NCBI GenBank assembly: GCA_041910015.1
Contig: JAYRRR010000125.1
Location: forward strand, 1-64,000
DNA length: 64,000 nucleotides
Direction of reading: 5' to 3'
From: RPQJ01 sp041910015
GTDB taxonomy: Bacteria > Pseudomonadota > Gammaproteobacteria > Steroidobacterales > Steroidobacteraceae
Made by a program: the position numbers and the translations under genes. This document shows, in pieces, positions 11,875 through 20,050 of the stretch (the first letter of the stretch is position 1; every line of letters starts with the position of its first letter). Under the pieces are notes generated by a model. That model did no database searches, had not been told where the DNA came from, and worked only from the letters and a program-made list of their open reading frames with translations.

Positions 11875-12627
11875 ATGCGCCAGGTCGTCTTCGACACGGA
11901 GACCACGGGCCTCGAGCCTGAACTCGGTCACCGCATCATCGAGATCGGCGCGATCGAGATTGTCAACCGCCGCCGCACGGGGCGGCAGTTCCACCGCTAC
12001 GTCTGCCCCGAGCGCGAGATCGATCCGGGTGCGGTCCAGGTTCACGGCCTGACGACGGAGTTCCTGCGTGGCCAGCCGCGCTTCGCCGACGTGTTCGCGG
12101 ACCTGCGCGAGTTCATCGCCGGCGCCGAGCTGGTCATCCATAACGCGCCGTTCGACGTCGCGTTCCTCGACGCTGAGATCGCGCGGCTCGCCGAGAACGT
12201 GGGCCCGCTCTGCACGCGCGACTTCTGCGGCGTGCTGGACACACTGGCCCTGGCGCGGCAGATGCACCCCGGCCAGCGCAACACGCTCGACGCGCTCTGC
12301 AAGCGCTACTCGGTCGACAATTCGCACCGCGAACTGCACGGCGCGCTGCTCGACGCCGAGTTGCTGCTCGAAGTCTATCTCGCGATGACGGGCGGGCAGG
12401 GCGCGCTCACCCTCGACGATCACAACGCGGCGGCCCGGGGTGTGGTCGGCGGCCTGAAGCATGCCGCGCGTCCCCCCGGCACCCTGGTCGTGCGGCGCGC
12501 CACCGCAGAGGAACGTCGGGCGCACGAGGCGCTGCTGCAGGTCCTCGACAAGACGAGCGGTGGCGGAACGGCCTGGCGCCGGTTCGATGCGAACGAAGCG
12601 GCGGCGTCCGCGTCCGCGCCCGCATGA
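11875..12627 (+). CDS. dnaQ: DNA polymerase III epsilon subunit (3'-5' proofreading exonuclease)
   Basis: 250 residues. It is a DEDDh exonuclease with Asp7 and Glu9 (FDTETTG), Asp94 (NAPFDVAFLD), His155 and Asp160 (HGALLDAELL), which correspond to E. coli Asp12, Glu14, Asp103, His162 and Asp167. The C-terminal segment after about residue 185 should hold the alpha-subunit binding tail. It begins 11 bases after wbpE, and its stop overlaps the nhaB ATG (ATGA). Confidence 0.96.
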   Translation: MRQVVFDTETTGLEPELGHRIIEIGAIEIVNRRRTGRQFHRYVCPEREIDPGAVQVHGLTTEFLRGQPRFADVFADLREFIAGAELVIHNAPFDVAFLDAEIARLAENVGPLCTRDFCGVLDTLALARQMHPGQRNTLDALCKRYSVDNSHRELHGALLDAELLLEVYLAMTGGQGALTLDDHNAAARGVVGGLKHAARPPGTLVVRRATAEERRAHEALLQVLDKTSGGGTAWRRFDANEAAASASAPA

Positions 12628-14141
12628 CCCGGACTCTCGCGGAGTCTCTCGGAAGGGCTTTTCTGGGCCAGTCTCCGGGCTGGTACAAACTGGCCGTCGT
12701 CGCGTTCCTGATCGCGAACCCGCTGCTCATGGTGACGACGGGGCCGATCGTGACCGGCTGGGCGCTGCTCGCGGAGTTCATCTTCACGCTGGCCATGGCG
12801 CTGCGCTGCTATCCGCTGCAGCCGGGCGGGCTGCTCGCGCTGGAGGCCGTGCTGATCGGCCTCACGACGCCGGAGAGCGTCTACGAGGAGGTCACACAGG
12901 CCTTTCCGGTCATCCTGCTGCTGATCTTCATGGTGGCCGGCATCTATTTCCTGCGGGACCTGCTGCTGCACGTGTTCACGCGGCTGATCCTGCGCGTGCG
13001 CAGGCGCGAGCTGCTGGCGCTGACGTTCTGCGCGGCGGCGGCGCTGCTGTCGGCGTTCCTCGACGCGCTCACGGTCGTCGCGGTGGCGGTGACCGTCGGC
13101 ATGGGGTTCTACGAGGTCTTTCACCGCGTGGCATCGGGCAAGACGCAGGTTGCGCCGCACCACGACGCCGCGACCGACGCGGACGTCCACCAGCAGCACC
13201 GCGAGGACCTCGATGCGTTCCGCGGCTTCCTGCGCTCGCTGATGATGCACGGAGCGATCGGTACGGCCATCGGCGGCGTCATGACGCAGGTCGGTGAGCC
13301 GCAGAACCTGCTGATCGCGGAGCAGGCTGGCTGGACGTTCGGCGCGTTCTTCCTCGCGATGGCGCCGGTGTCCGTGCCGGTGGCGGTCGCCGGGCTGGCG
13401 ACGTGCTGGCTCGTCGAGCATTTCCGCTGGTTCGGCTATGGCACGTCGCTGCCGGACGCGACGCGCGTCGTGCTGGAGGATTTCGCGCGGGAGCGGGCGG
13501 CGCAAGCCACGTCGCGCGATCGCGCCACCGTCCTCGTGCAGGCGGTCGTCGTCGCGTTGCTCGTGTTCGCATTGGCGTTCCACGTCGCCGAGGTCGGGCT
13601 GATCGGCCTCATGGTGATCATCCTCGCCACGTCGTTCACCGGCGTGACAGAGGAGCACCGCATCGGCAAGGCGTTCGAGGCCGCCTTGCCGTTCACCGCG
13701 CTGCTCGTGGTTTTTTTTGTGATCGTGGCCGCGATCCACGACCAGCACCTGTTCGAGCCGATGGTCGGTCGCGTGCTGGACCTCGAGGGCCGGGCGCAGG
13801 CGGTGATGTTGTACCTGGCCTCGGGCGTGCTCTCGGCGATCAGCGACAACGTGTTCGTGGCGAGCGTCTACATCACTGAGGTAAAGGCCGCGTTCCTGCA
13901 GGGCGCGGTCGACCGCGAGCAGTTCGAATGGCTCGCCGTGGCGGTCAACACGGGCACGAACATTCCGAGCGTCGCGACGCCGAACGGGCAGGCCGCGTTC
14001 CTGTTCCTGCTGACCTCGACACTGGCACCGCTGATCCAGCTGGGCTACGGCCGCATGGTCTGGATGGCGCTGCCGTATTTCGTCGTGATGACCGCGACGG
14101 GGCTGCTGGCGCTGGGGTACGCCGCGGGCGCAGGATTTTGA
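12624..14141 (+). CDS. nhaB: Na+/H+ antiporter NhaB
   Basis: 505-residue polytopic inner-membrane protein of the NhaB family, exchanging internal Na+ for external H+. Conserved features include FLGQSPGWYK near the N terminus, PLLMV, the SAFLDALTVVAV segment, TQVGEPQNLLIAEQAGW, and NTGTNIPSVATPNGQAAFLF near the C terminus, spread over about 12 hydrophobic segments. The start overlaps the dnaQ stop. The same gene lies shortly downstream of dnaQ in P. aeruginosa, so this is the last backbone gene before the polysaccharide locus. Confidence 0.95.
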   Translation: MTRTLAESLGRAFLGQSPGWYKLAVVAFLIANPLLMVTTGPIVTGWALLAEFIFTLAMALRCYPLQPGGLLALEAVLIGLTTPESVYEEVTQAFPVILLLIFMVAGIYFLRDLLLHVFTRLILRVRRRELLALTFCAAAALLSAFLDALTVVAVAVTVGMGFYEVFHRVASGKTQVAPHHDAATDADVHQQHREDLDAFRGFLRSLMMHGAIGTAIGGVMTQVGEPQNLLIAEQAGWTFGAFFLAMAPVSVPVAVAGLATCWLVEHFRWFGYGTSLPDATRVVLEDFARERAAQATSRDRATVLVQAVVVALLVFALAFHVAEVGLIGLMVIILATSFTGVTEEHRIGKAFEAALPFTALLVVFFVIVAAIHDQHLFEPMVGRVLDLEGRAQAVMLYLASGVLSAISDNVFVASVYITEVKAAFLQGAVDREQFEWLAVAVNTGTNIPSVATPNGQAAFLFLLTSTLAPLIQLGYGRMVWMALPYFVVMTATGLLALGYAAGAGF

Positions 14142-14211
14142 ACTGAAGCCCGAAACGGGCAGGGAACCCGTGGCATCCTTGCGCCACGTCACGAGAACAA
14201 GTGCTGGAAGC

Positions 14212-15501
14212 ATGCCAAAACTGAATCTGCGCAACCTCGAGGTCGGCATCGTCGGGCTCGGCTACGTCGGTCTGCCGCTCGCGGTCGAGTTCGGCAAGCG
14301 GTTCCGGACCGTCGGCTTCGACATCAAGACGGACCGTGTCGACGAGCTGCGGCGCGGCGTCGACAGCACGCTCGAAGTGGACGCGACGGAACTCGCGGCC
14401 GCGAAGAAGCTGGACTTCACGACGCGCCTCGAAGACCTGCGGGCCTGCCGCGTCTTCATCGTCACCGTGCCGACGCCGATCGACGATTACAAGCGCCCCG
14501 ACCTGACGCCGCTCGTCAGGGCGAGCGAGTCGGTCGGCAGAGTGCTGAAGAAGGGCGACGTCGTCGTGTACGAATCGACCGTCTACCCCGGCTGCACCGA
14601 GGAGGTCTGCGTGCCCATCCTCGAGCGTGTCTCGGGGCTGCGGTTCAACAGGGATTTCTTCGCTGGCTACAGCCCCGAGCGCATCAACCCGGGCGACAAG
14701 GCGCACCGCGTCACGACCATCAGGAAGGTGACCTCCGGGTCCACACCGGAGGTGGCGAAGTTCGTCGACGCGCTGTACCGCAGCATCGTGCGCGCCGGCA
14801 CCCACCGGGCCTCGAGCATCCGGGTGGCGGAGGCGGCCAAGGTCATCGAGAACACGCAGCGCGACGTCAACATCGCGCTGATCAATGAACTGGCGCTGAT
14901 CTTCAACCGCATGGGCATCGACACGGAGGAGGTGCTGCTCGCGGCGGGCAGCAAGTGGAACTTCCTGCCGTTCCGCCCGGGGCTCGTCGGCGGCCACTGC
15001 ATCGGTGTCGATCCGTACTACCTCACGCACAAGGCGGAGGCGATCGGCTACCACCCGGAGATGATCCTCGCGGGCCGGCGCATCAACGACAACATGGGCA
15101 TCTATGTCGCACAGCAGGTGGCGCAGCTCATGATCCGCCGCCGCATCCACGTCTGCAACTCGCGTGTGCTGGTGCTCGGGCTCACGTTCAAGGAGAACTG
15201 CCCCGACGTGCGCAACACGAAGATCGTCGACGTGGTGCGTGAGCTCGGCAAGTACGGCGCCAGGGTGGATGTCTGCGATCCCTGGGCAGACCCGGACGAA
15301 GCCGAGCACGAATACGGGCTGCGGCCGCTGCGGCCGCGGCAGGTCAAGCGCGGCATCTACGACGCCGTGGTCGTCGGCGTCGCGCACGAGGAGTTCCGCC
15401 GCATGGGCATCGGCAAGGTCCGGGCCCTGGCGAAGAAGAACCACGTTCTCTACGACATCAAGTACGTCTTCGGGGCGGACGAGGTCGACGGCAGGCTATG
15501 A
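14212..15501 (+). CDS. tviB: TviB/WbpA-class UDP-N-acetylglucosamine 6-dehydrogenase
   Basis: 429 residues. A UDP-sugar 6-dehydrogenase converting UDP-GlcNAc to UDP-GlcNAcA with two NAD+. It follows Salmonella TviB closely: GLGYVGLP (15-22), VTVPTPIDDYKRPDLTP, YESTVYPGCTEE, Lys210 in AEAAKVIENTQRD, catalytic Cys263 in LVGGHCIGVDPYY and the C-terminal GLTFKENCPDVRNT. The length fits the family (about 425). I take the ATG at 14212 because the next residues align with family starts; an in-frame GTG at 14170 has AGGGA 5 bases upstream and is possible. Product use: first step toward 2,3-diacetamido uronic acid sugars with wlbA, wbpE and wbpD. The stop overlaps the next start. Confidence 0.93.
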   Translation: MPKLNLRNLEVGIVGLGYVGLPLAVEFGKRFRTVGFDIKTDRVDELRRGVDSTLEVDATELAAAKKLDFTTRLEDLRACRVFIVTVPTPIDDYKRPDLTPLVRASESVGRVLKKGDVVVYESTVYPGCTEEVCVPILERVSGLRFNRDFFAGYSPERINPGDKAHRVTTIRKVTSGSTPEVAKFVDALYRSIVRAGTHRASSIRVAEAAKVIENTQRDVNIALINELALIFNRMGIDTEEVLLAAGSKWNFLPFRPGLVGGHCIGVDPYYLTHKAEAIGYHPEMILAGRRINDNMGIYVAQQVAQLMIRRRIHVCNSRVLVLGLTFKENCPDVRNTKIVDVVRELGKYGARVDVCDPWADPDEAEHEYGLRPLRPRQVKRGIYDAVVVGVAHEEFRRMGIGKVRALAKKNHVLYDIKYVFGADEVDGRL

Positions 15502-16541
15502 AGATTCTCGTCACCGGCGCGGCCGGTTTCATCGGTTACCACACGGCCCGCCTGCTGCTCGAGCGCGGCGACGAGGTCGTCGGTCTCGACAACCTCAACG
15601 ACTACTACGACGTGCGCCTCAAGCTGGCGCGCGTCGAGCAGTTGCGGGCGTTGCCGGGCTTCGAGTTCGTCAAACTCGACCTGGCCGATCGCGAAGGCAT
15701 GGCGCAGCTCTTCGCGTGCGCGAAGTTCCGGCGCGTGATCCACCTGGGTGCGCAGGCGGGTGTGCGCTATTCGATCCAGAATCCGCTTGCCTATGTCGAC
15801 AGCAACGTCGTCGGCACGGCCAACGTGCTCGAGGGCTGTCGCCACAACGGCATCGAGCATCTCGTCTACGCATCGACCAGTTCCGTGTACGGCGCGAACA
15901 CGAAAATGCCGTTCTCGGTGCACCAGAACGTCGACCACCCGCTGTCGTTCTATGCGGCCACCAAGAAGGCCAACGAACTGATGGCGCACACCTATGCGCA
16001 TCTCTACGGGCTGCCGGTCACGGGCCTGCGGTTCTTCACGGTGTATGGCCCGTGGGGCCGGCCCGACATGGCGCTGTTCCTGTTCACGCGCAACATCCTC
16101 GCCGGCCAGCCCATCGACGTGTTCAACCACGGGCACCACCGGCGCGACTTCACCTATGTCGCCGACATCGCGCAGGGCGTGGTGCGCGCGTGCGACCGCG
16201 TCGCGACGGTCGACCCGGCCTGGCACGGCGACGCGCCCGACCCGGCGTCGAGCAAGGCGCCCTACCGGCTCTACAACATCGGCAACAACCGGCCGGTGGA
16301 GTTGCTCGAGTACATCCATACGCTGGAGGACTGCCTGGGCCGCAAGGCGGAGATGAACCTGCTGCCGTTGCAGGCCGGCGACGTGCCCGACACCTGGGCG
16401 GACATCGACGACCTGACGCGCGACGTGGGGTACACGCCCGCGACGCCGGTGCGGACCGGCATCCGCGCATTTGTCGACTGGTACCTCGACTATTACCGCG
16501 ACGGGGGGCCGCGGGACCCGAAGGTCGTCAATCTGGGGTGA
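15498..16541 (+). CDS. UDP-glucuronate 4-epimerase (extended SDR)
   Basis: 347 residues. NAD-binding GAAGFIG is at 7-13. Thr127/Ser128 lie in YASTSSVYG and the catalytic pair is Tyr152-x3-Lys156 (SFYAATKKANE). Conserved family segments include NLNDYYDVRLK, AQAGVRYSIQNP and TVYGPWGRPDMALF, all characteristic of bacterial UDP-GlcA 4-epimerases (LpsL/Gae/WbnF type) that make UDP-GalA. It overlaps tviB by 4 bases (ATGA). Its UDP-GlcA substrate can come from ugd at 43.5 kb. Action on UDP-GlcNAcA made by TviB cannot be excluded, but the sequence is unlike TviC. Confidence 0.88.
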   Translation: MKILVTGAAGFIGYHTARLLLERGDEVVGLDNLNDYYDVRLKLARVEQLRALPGFEFVKLDLADREGMAQLFACAKFRRVIHLGAQAGVRYSIQNPLAYVDSNVVGTANVLEGCRHNGIEHLVYASTSSVYGANTKMPFSVHQNVDHPLSFYAATKKANELMAHTYAHLYGLPVTGLRFFTVYGPWGRPDMALFLFTRNILAGQPIDVFNHGHHRRDFTYVADIAQGVVRACDRVATVDPAWHGDAPDPASSKAPYRLYNIGNNRPVELLEYIHTLEDCLGRKAEMNLLPLQAGDVPDTWADIDDLTRDVGYTPATPVRTGIRAFVDWYLDYYRDGGPRDPKVVNLG

Positions 16542-16567
16542 CGGTCGGAGCAGCCGAAAGCTAGAAT
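16538..16567 (+). promoter_or_regulatory. Candidate internal promoter before wlbA
   Basis: GTGACG at 16538-16543 and TAGAAT at 16562-16567, spaced 18 bases, lie at the end of the epimerase gene and 35 bases before the wlbA ATG. The context GCTAGAATTC recurs before the second wbuX gene. The -35 match is weak. Confidence 0.35.
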
Positions 16568-16602
16568 TCGCGGATGTTTCACCCGATCCGCCCAGGGGCT
16601 GC

Positions 16603-17664
16603 ATGACTTCGCTGCGTCCACCGATCACCGACCGACCGATTCGTGCCGCCGTCATCGGCTGCGGACGGATTTCCGCAAACCACTTGGGCGCGATTGCCAA
16701 GCATGCCGGCCGCATGGAACTCGCGGCGGTCTGCGACACGGATCCGCCCGCGCTGGAGCGCGCCGTCGCGGCCACCGGCGCGCGCGGATTCGGGCACCTG
16801 GGAGAGGTGCTGGAGGCGAAGATTGCCGACGTCGCCGTGCTGTGCACGCCGAGCGGGCTGCACTCGACGCAGGCGATCGAAGCCGCCGCGACGGGTTGTC
16901 ACGTGATCACCGAAAAGCCCATGGCCACGCGCTGGGCCGATGGACTCGAGATGGTGCGTGCCTGCGACGCCGCGGGCGTGCGGCTGTTCGTCGTCAAGCA
17001 GAACCGCCGCAATGCGACGCTGCAGTTGCTGAAACGCGCCGTCGACAAGGGGCGCTTCGGCCGCATCTTCATGGTGACCATCAACGTGTTCTGGGCGCGG
17101 CCGCAGTCGTACTACGACAGCGCGAAGTGGCGCGGCACCTGGGAGTTCGACGGCGGCGCGCTGATGAACCAGGCGAGCCACTACGTCGACCTCGTCGACT
17201 GGCTCATTGGCCCGGTCGAGAGCGTGCAGGCCTACGTCGCGACGCTCGCGCGCAACATCCAGGTCGAAGACACCGCGACGGTGGGCGTACGCTGGCGGTC
17301 CGGGGCGCTCGGGTCGGTCAACGTCACGATGCTGACCTATCCGCGCAACCTCGAAGGCTCGATCACGATCATCGGTGAACGCGGTTCGGTCAAGGTCGGC
17401 GGCGTCGCCGTCAACCAGATCGAACACTGGGAATTCGCGGACGCCGATCCCGACGACGAGCGCGTCAAGGATGCGAGCTACGAAACCACGTCCGTCTACG
17501 GCTTCGGCCACCCGCTTTACTACGACAACGTCATCCGCGCGCTGCGCGGGGAGTGCGAGCCGGAAACCGACGGGCGCGAGGGCTTGCGTTCGCTCGAGGT
17601 GCTGATCGCGAGCTACCTGTCGGCGCGCGACCAGCGCCGCGTGGCGCTGCCGTTGCAGTACTGA
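16603..17664 (+). CDS. wlbA: WlbA-type UDP-GlcNAcA 3-dehydrogenase (Gfo/Idh/MocA family)
   Basis: 353 residues. It oxidises C3 of UDP-GlcNAcA with NAD+, giving the 3-keto sugar for the WbpE aminotransferase. The Rossmann motif VIGCGRIS is at 18-24, the catalytic-lysine motif EKPMATRW starts at 104, then VVKQNRRNATLQLLKRA and MNQASHYVDLVDWLIGPVESVQAY. These segments match Bordetella WlbA almost word for word, as I recall it, and much better than P. aeruginosa WbpB. The ATG is preceded by AGGGGC about 5 bases upstream. wbpD begins 1 base after the stop. Confidence 0.92.
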   Translation: MTSLRPPITDRPIRAAVIGCGRISANHLGAIAKHAGRMELAAVCDTDPPALERAVAATGARGFGHLGEVLEAKIADVAVLCTPSGLHSTQAIEAAATGCHVITEKPMATRWADGLEMVRACDAAGVRLFVVKQNRRNATLQLLKRAVDKGRFGRIFMVTINVFWARPQSYYDSAKWRGTWEFDGGALMNQASHYVDLVDWLIGPVESVQAYVATLARNIQVEDTATVGVRWRSGALGSVNVTMLTYPRNLEGSITIIGERGSVKVGGVAVNQIEHWEFADADPDDERVKDASYETTSVYGFGHPLYYDNVIRALRGECEPETDGREGLRSLEVLIASYLSARDQRRVALPLQY

Positions 17665-17665
17665 C

Positions 17666-18262
17666 ATGGGTGCCCCTGTCGTCCACGCCACCGCGATCGT
17701 CGACGCCGGCGCCACGATCGGCGACGACACGCGCGTCTGGCACTGGGTGCATGTCTGCGGTGGCGCGGTCATCGGGGCACGCTGCTCGCTCGGGCAGAAC
17801 GTCTTCGTCGGCAATCGCGTGCGCATTGGCGACAACGTCAAGATCCAGAACAACGTTTCGGTGTACGACAACGTCACGCTCGAAGACGACGTGTTCTGCG
17901 GCCCGAGCATGGTCTTCACCAACGTCTACAACCCGCGTTCGGCCGTCTCGCGCAAGGACGAATACCGCGACACGATCGTGCGCCGCGGCGCCACGCTCGG
18001 TGCCAACTGCACCATCGTCTGTGGCATCGAGATCGGCGCGCACGCCTTCGTCGGCGCGGGTGCGGTCGTCAATCGCGACGTGCCCGCGTTCGCGCTGATG
18101 CTCGGCGTGCCGGCGCGGCAGATGGGCTGGATGAGCAGATTCGGCGAGCGCCTGCCGTTGCCCGTGTCGGGGGAGGGCGAGGTGCGCTGCGAGCACACGG
18201 GCGATCGCTACGTGCTCGAGCAGGGCCGTCTGCGGCTGGAGCCTCCGGCGACGCAGGCCTGA
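17666..18262 (+). CDS. wbpD: WbpD/WlbB-type UDP-2-acetamido-3-amino-glucuronate N-acetyltransferase
   Basis: 198 residues. It is a left-handed beta-helix (hexapeptide repeat) acetyl-CoA-dependent transferase that acetylates the 3-amino group to give UDP-GlcNAc(3NAc)A. Repeat coils run from about residue 10 to 150. Family markers are GDDTRVWHWVHV, GQNVFVGN, VKIQNNVSVYD, VFTNVYNPRS and GVPARQMGWMS. The C-terminal extension after about 160 ends in an Arg/Leu-rich tail, as in WbpD (191 residues). It completes the A-B-E-D set together with tviB, wlbA and wbpE. Confidence 0.93.
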   Translation: MGAPVVHATAIVDAGATIGDDTRVWHWVHVCGGAVIGARCSLGQNVFVGNRVRIGDNVKIQNNVSVYDNVTLEDDVFCGPSMVFTNVYNPRSAVSRKDEYRDTIVRRGATLGANCTIVCGIEIGAHAFVGAGAVVNRDVPAFALMLGVPARQMGWMSRFGERLPLPVSGEGEVRCEHTGDRYVLEQGRLRLEPPATQA

Positions 18263-18309
18263 ATCGTCCCGGAGTGCTGGAGGGCGAATAAAGGGATCTT
18301 TAGCGCGCA

Positions 18310-18342
18310 GTTATACTAGAAATGTTCGTCTCTCAGTATAAC
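18310..18342 (+). repeat. 8-bp inverted repeat upstream of pgi (possible operator)
   Basis: GTTATACT at 18310-18317 and its exact reverse complement AGTATAAC at 18335-18342 are separated by 17 bases in an A/T-rich island between wbpD and pgi. Each arm contains TATACT, a -10-like hexamer facing opposite ways. No TTGACA-like -35 sits at the right distance. It could be an operator for a dimeric regulator or overlapping divergent -10 elements. Confidence 0.45.
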
Positions 18343-18385
18343 CGGCCGGTCGGCGAGGGAGCGTCGCGGTGCTAAGCTTCCACAG

Positions 18386-20029
18386 ATGAACTCCCGTACC
18401 GGACTGCCCGCCTGGAAGGCGCTCGAGGCCCACGCGGCCGAACTCGCGCCGCGTCATCTGCGGCAACTGCTGAGCGAAGGCGGGGCTTCCCGCTACGAGA
18501 GCCTGAGCGTCACGGCGCTCGACGTGCTCTACGACTTCTCGCGGCAGCGTCTCACCGACGAGACCCTGGGGCTGCTCGCCGATCTCGCGCAGGCCTGCGA
18601 CCTGCCGCAGCGGATCGCCGAGCTGTTCGCCGGCGAGCCCGTCAACAACACCGAGCAACGCGCCGCCATGCACATGGCGCTGCGCAACCGGTCGGGTCGG
18701 CCGATGCGTGTCGACCGTCACGACGTGATGCCGGAGGTGCGCGCGCAGCTCGCGAAGATGCACGAGTTCGTCACGGGCGTGCACGAAGGGCGCATTCTGG
18801 GCTTCACCGGCGCGAGGTTCACCGACGTCGTCAACATTGGCATCGGTGGTTCCGACCTAGGCATCGTGATGGTCACGGAGGCGCTCGCCCGGTTCCGCAA
18901 CCGCGCCATCCGGTTGCACTGTGTCTCGAACGTCGACGGTGCCGAGCTCGCTGACGCGCTGGAGCAGGTCAACCCCGCGACGACGCTGTTCGTCATCTGT
19001 TCCAAGACGTTCACGACCCTCGAGACGCTCAGCAACGCGACGGCCGCGCGCGAGTGGCTGGTCGGCGAGCTGGGCGAAAGAGCGGTCGGCCACCACTTCG
19101 TCGCCGTCTCCACGAACGACGCGGCGATGGACGCGTTCGGCATCGCGCCGGACGCGCGCTTCGCCATGTGGGACTGGGTCGGCGGCCGCTATTCGCTCTG
19201 GTCGACCGTGGGTCTGTCGATCGCGCTCGCGCTCGGCATGGACCAATTCGAGCTGCTGCTCGCCGGTGGCCACGACATGGACGAGCACTTCCGCACGGCG
19301 CCGCTCGAGCGCAACCTGCCCGTGCTGATGGGCCTGATCGGCGTCTGGAACAACGATTTCCTCGGCCTCGATTCGCTGGCCGTGCTGCCCTACGATCGGC
19401 GGCTGCATCGCTTCCCCGCGTACCTGCAGCAGCTCGAGATGGAGTCGAACGGCAAGTCGGTCACGCGATCGGGCGAACCGGTCGCCTGGCGCACCGGCAA
19501 CGTCGTCTGGGGCGAGCCCGGCAACAATGCGCAGCACTCGTTCTTCCAGTTGCTGCATCAGGGTACGGCGCGCGTCGCGCTCGACTTCATCGCGCCCGTG
19601 CACGCATCGAGTCGCTTTGCCGCGCAGCAGGACCTCGCGCTCGCGAACTGCTTCGCCCAGGCGGAGGCCTTCGCGCGCGGACAGCCGGCCGACGAGGTGC
19701 GTGCCGGCCTGCAGGCCAAAGGCACGGCACCGGGCGGGACCGAACGGCTGGTGCCGCACAAGGTGCATGCCGGAAACCGCCCGAGCAGCCTGATCCTCGT
19801 GCCGCGGCTCGATCCGCGCGCGCTCGGCAAGCTGGTTGCCTGGTACGAGCACAAGGTGTTCGTGCAGTCCGTGCTCTGGGACATCAATCCGTTCGACCAG
19901 TGGGGCGTGGAACTCGGCAAGAAGCTCGCCGCCTCGATGATCGAGCCGGTGCGGACCGCAAAGTGGCCCGACGGCCCCGCGCATCTGCAGGGCCTGCTCG
20001 AGCAGGTCGGGCGCTGGCGCGCGCACTGA
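18386..20029 (+). CDS. pgi: Glucose-6-phosphate isomerase
   Basis: 547 residues, the usual bacterial length. It interconverts glucose-6-phosphate and fructose-6-phosphate. Family signatures are visible: NIGIGGSDLG near residue 150, VSNVDGAEL, SKTFTTLET, the SIS-type active segment DWVGGRYSLWSTVG, the LQQLEMESNGKSVT motif, GEPGNNAQHSFFQLLHQGT with the catalytic His, and WDINPFDQWGVELGK near the C terminus. Here it sits inside the polysaccharide locus, where it feeds fructose-6-phosphate to GDP-mannose and hexosamine pathways. Confidence 0.98.
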   Translation: MNSRTGLPAWKALEAHAAELAPRHLRQLLSEGGASRYESLSVTALDVLYDFSRQRLTDETLGLLADLAQACDLPQRIAELFAGEPVNNTEQRAAMHMALRNRSGRPMRVDRHDVMPEVRAQLAKMHEFVTGVHEGRILGFTGARFTDVVNIGIGGSDLGIVMVTEALARFRNRAIRLHCVSNVDGAELADALEQVNPATTLFVICSKTFTTLETLSNATAAREWLVGELGERAVGHHFVAVSTNDAAMDAFGIAPDARFAMWDWVGGRYSLWSTVGLSIALALGMDQFELLLAGGHDMDEHFRTAPLERNLPVLMGLIGVWNNDFLGLDSLAVLPYDRRLHRFPAYLQQLEMESNGKSVTRSGEPVAWRTGNVVWGEPGNNAQHSFFQLLHQGTARVALDFIAPVHASSRFAAQQDLALANCFAQAEAFARGQPADEVRAGLQAKGTAPGGTERLVPHKVHAGNRPSSLILVPRLDPRALGKLVAWYEHKVFVQSVLWDINPFDQWGVELGKKLAASMIEPVRTAKWPDGPAHLQGLLEQVGRWRAH

Positions 20030-20050
20030 TCGCGCCGGTACCATCGCAGG

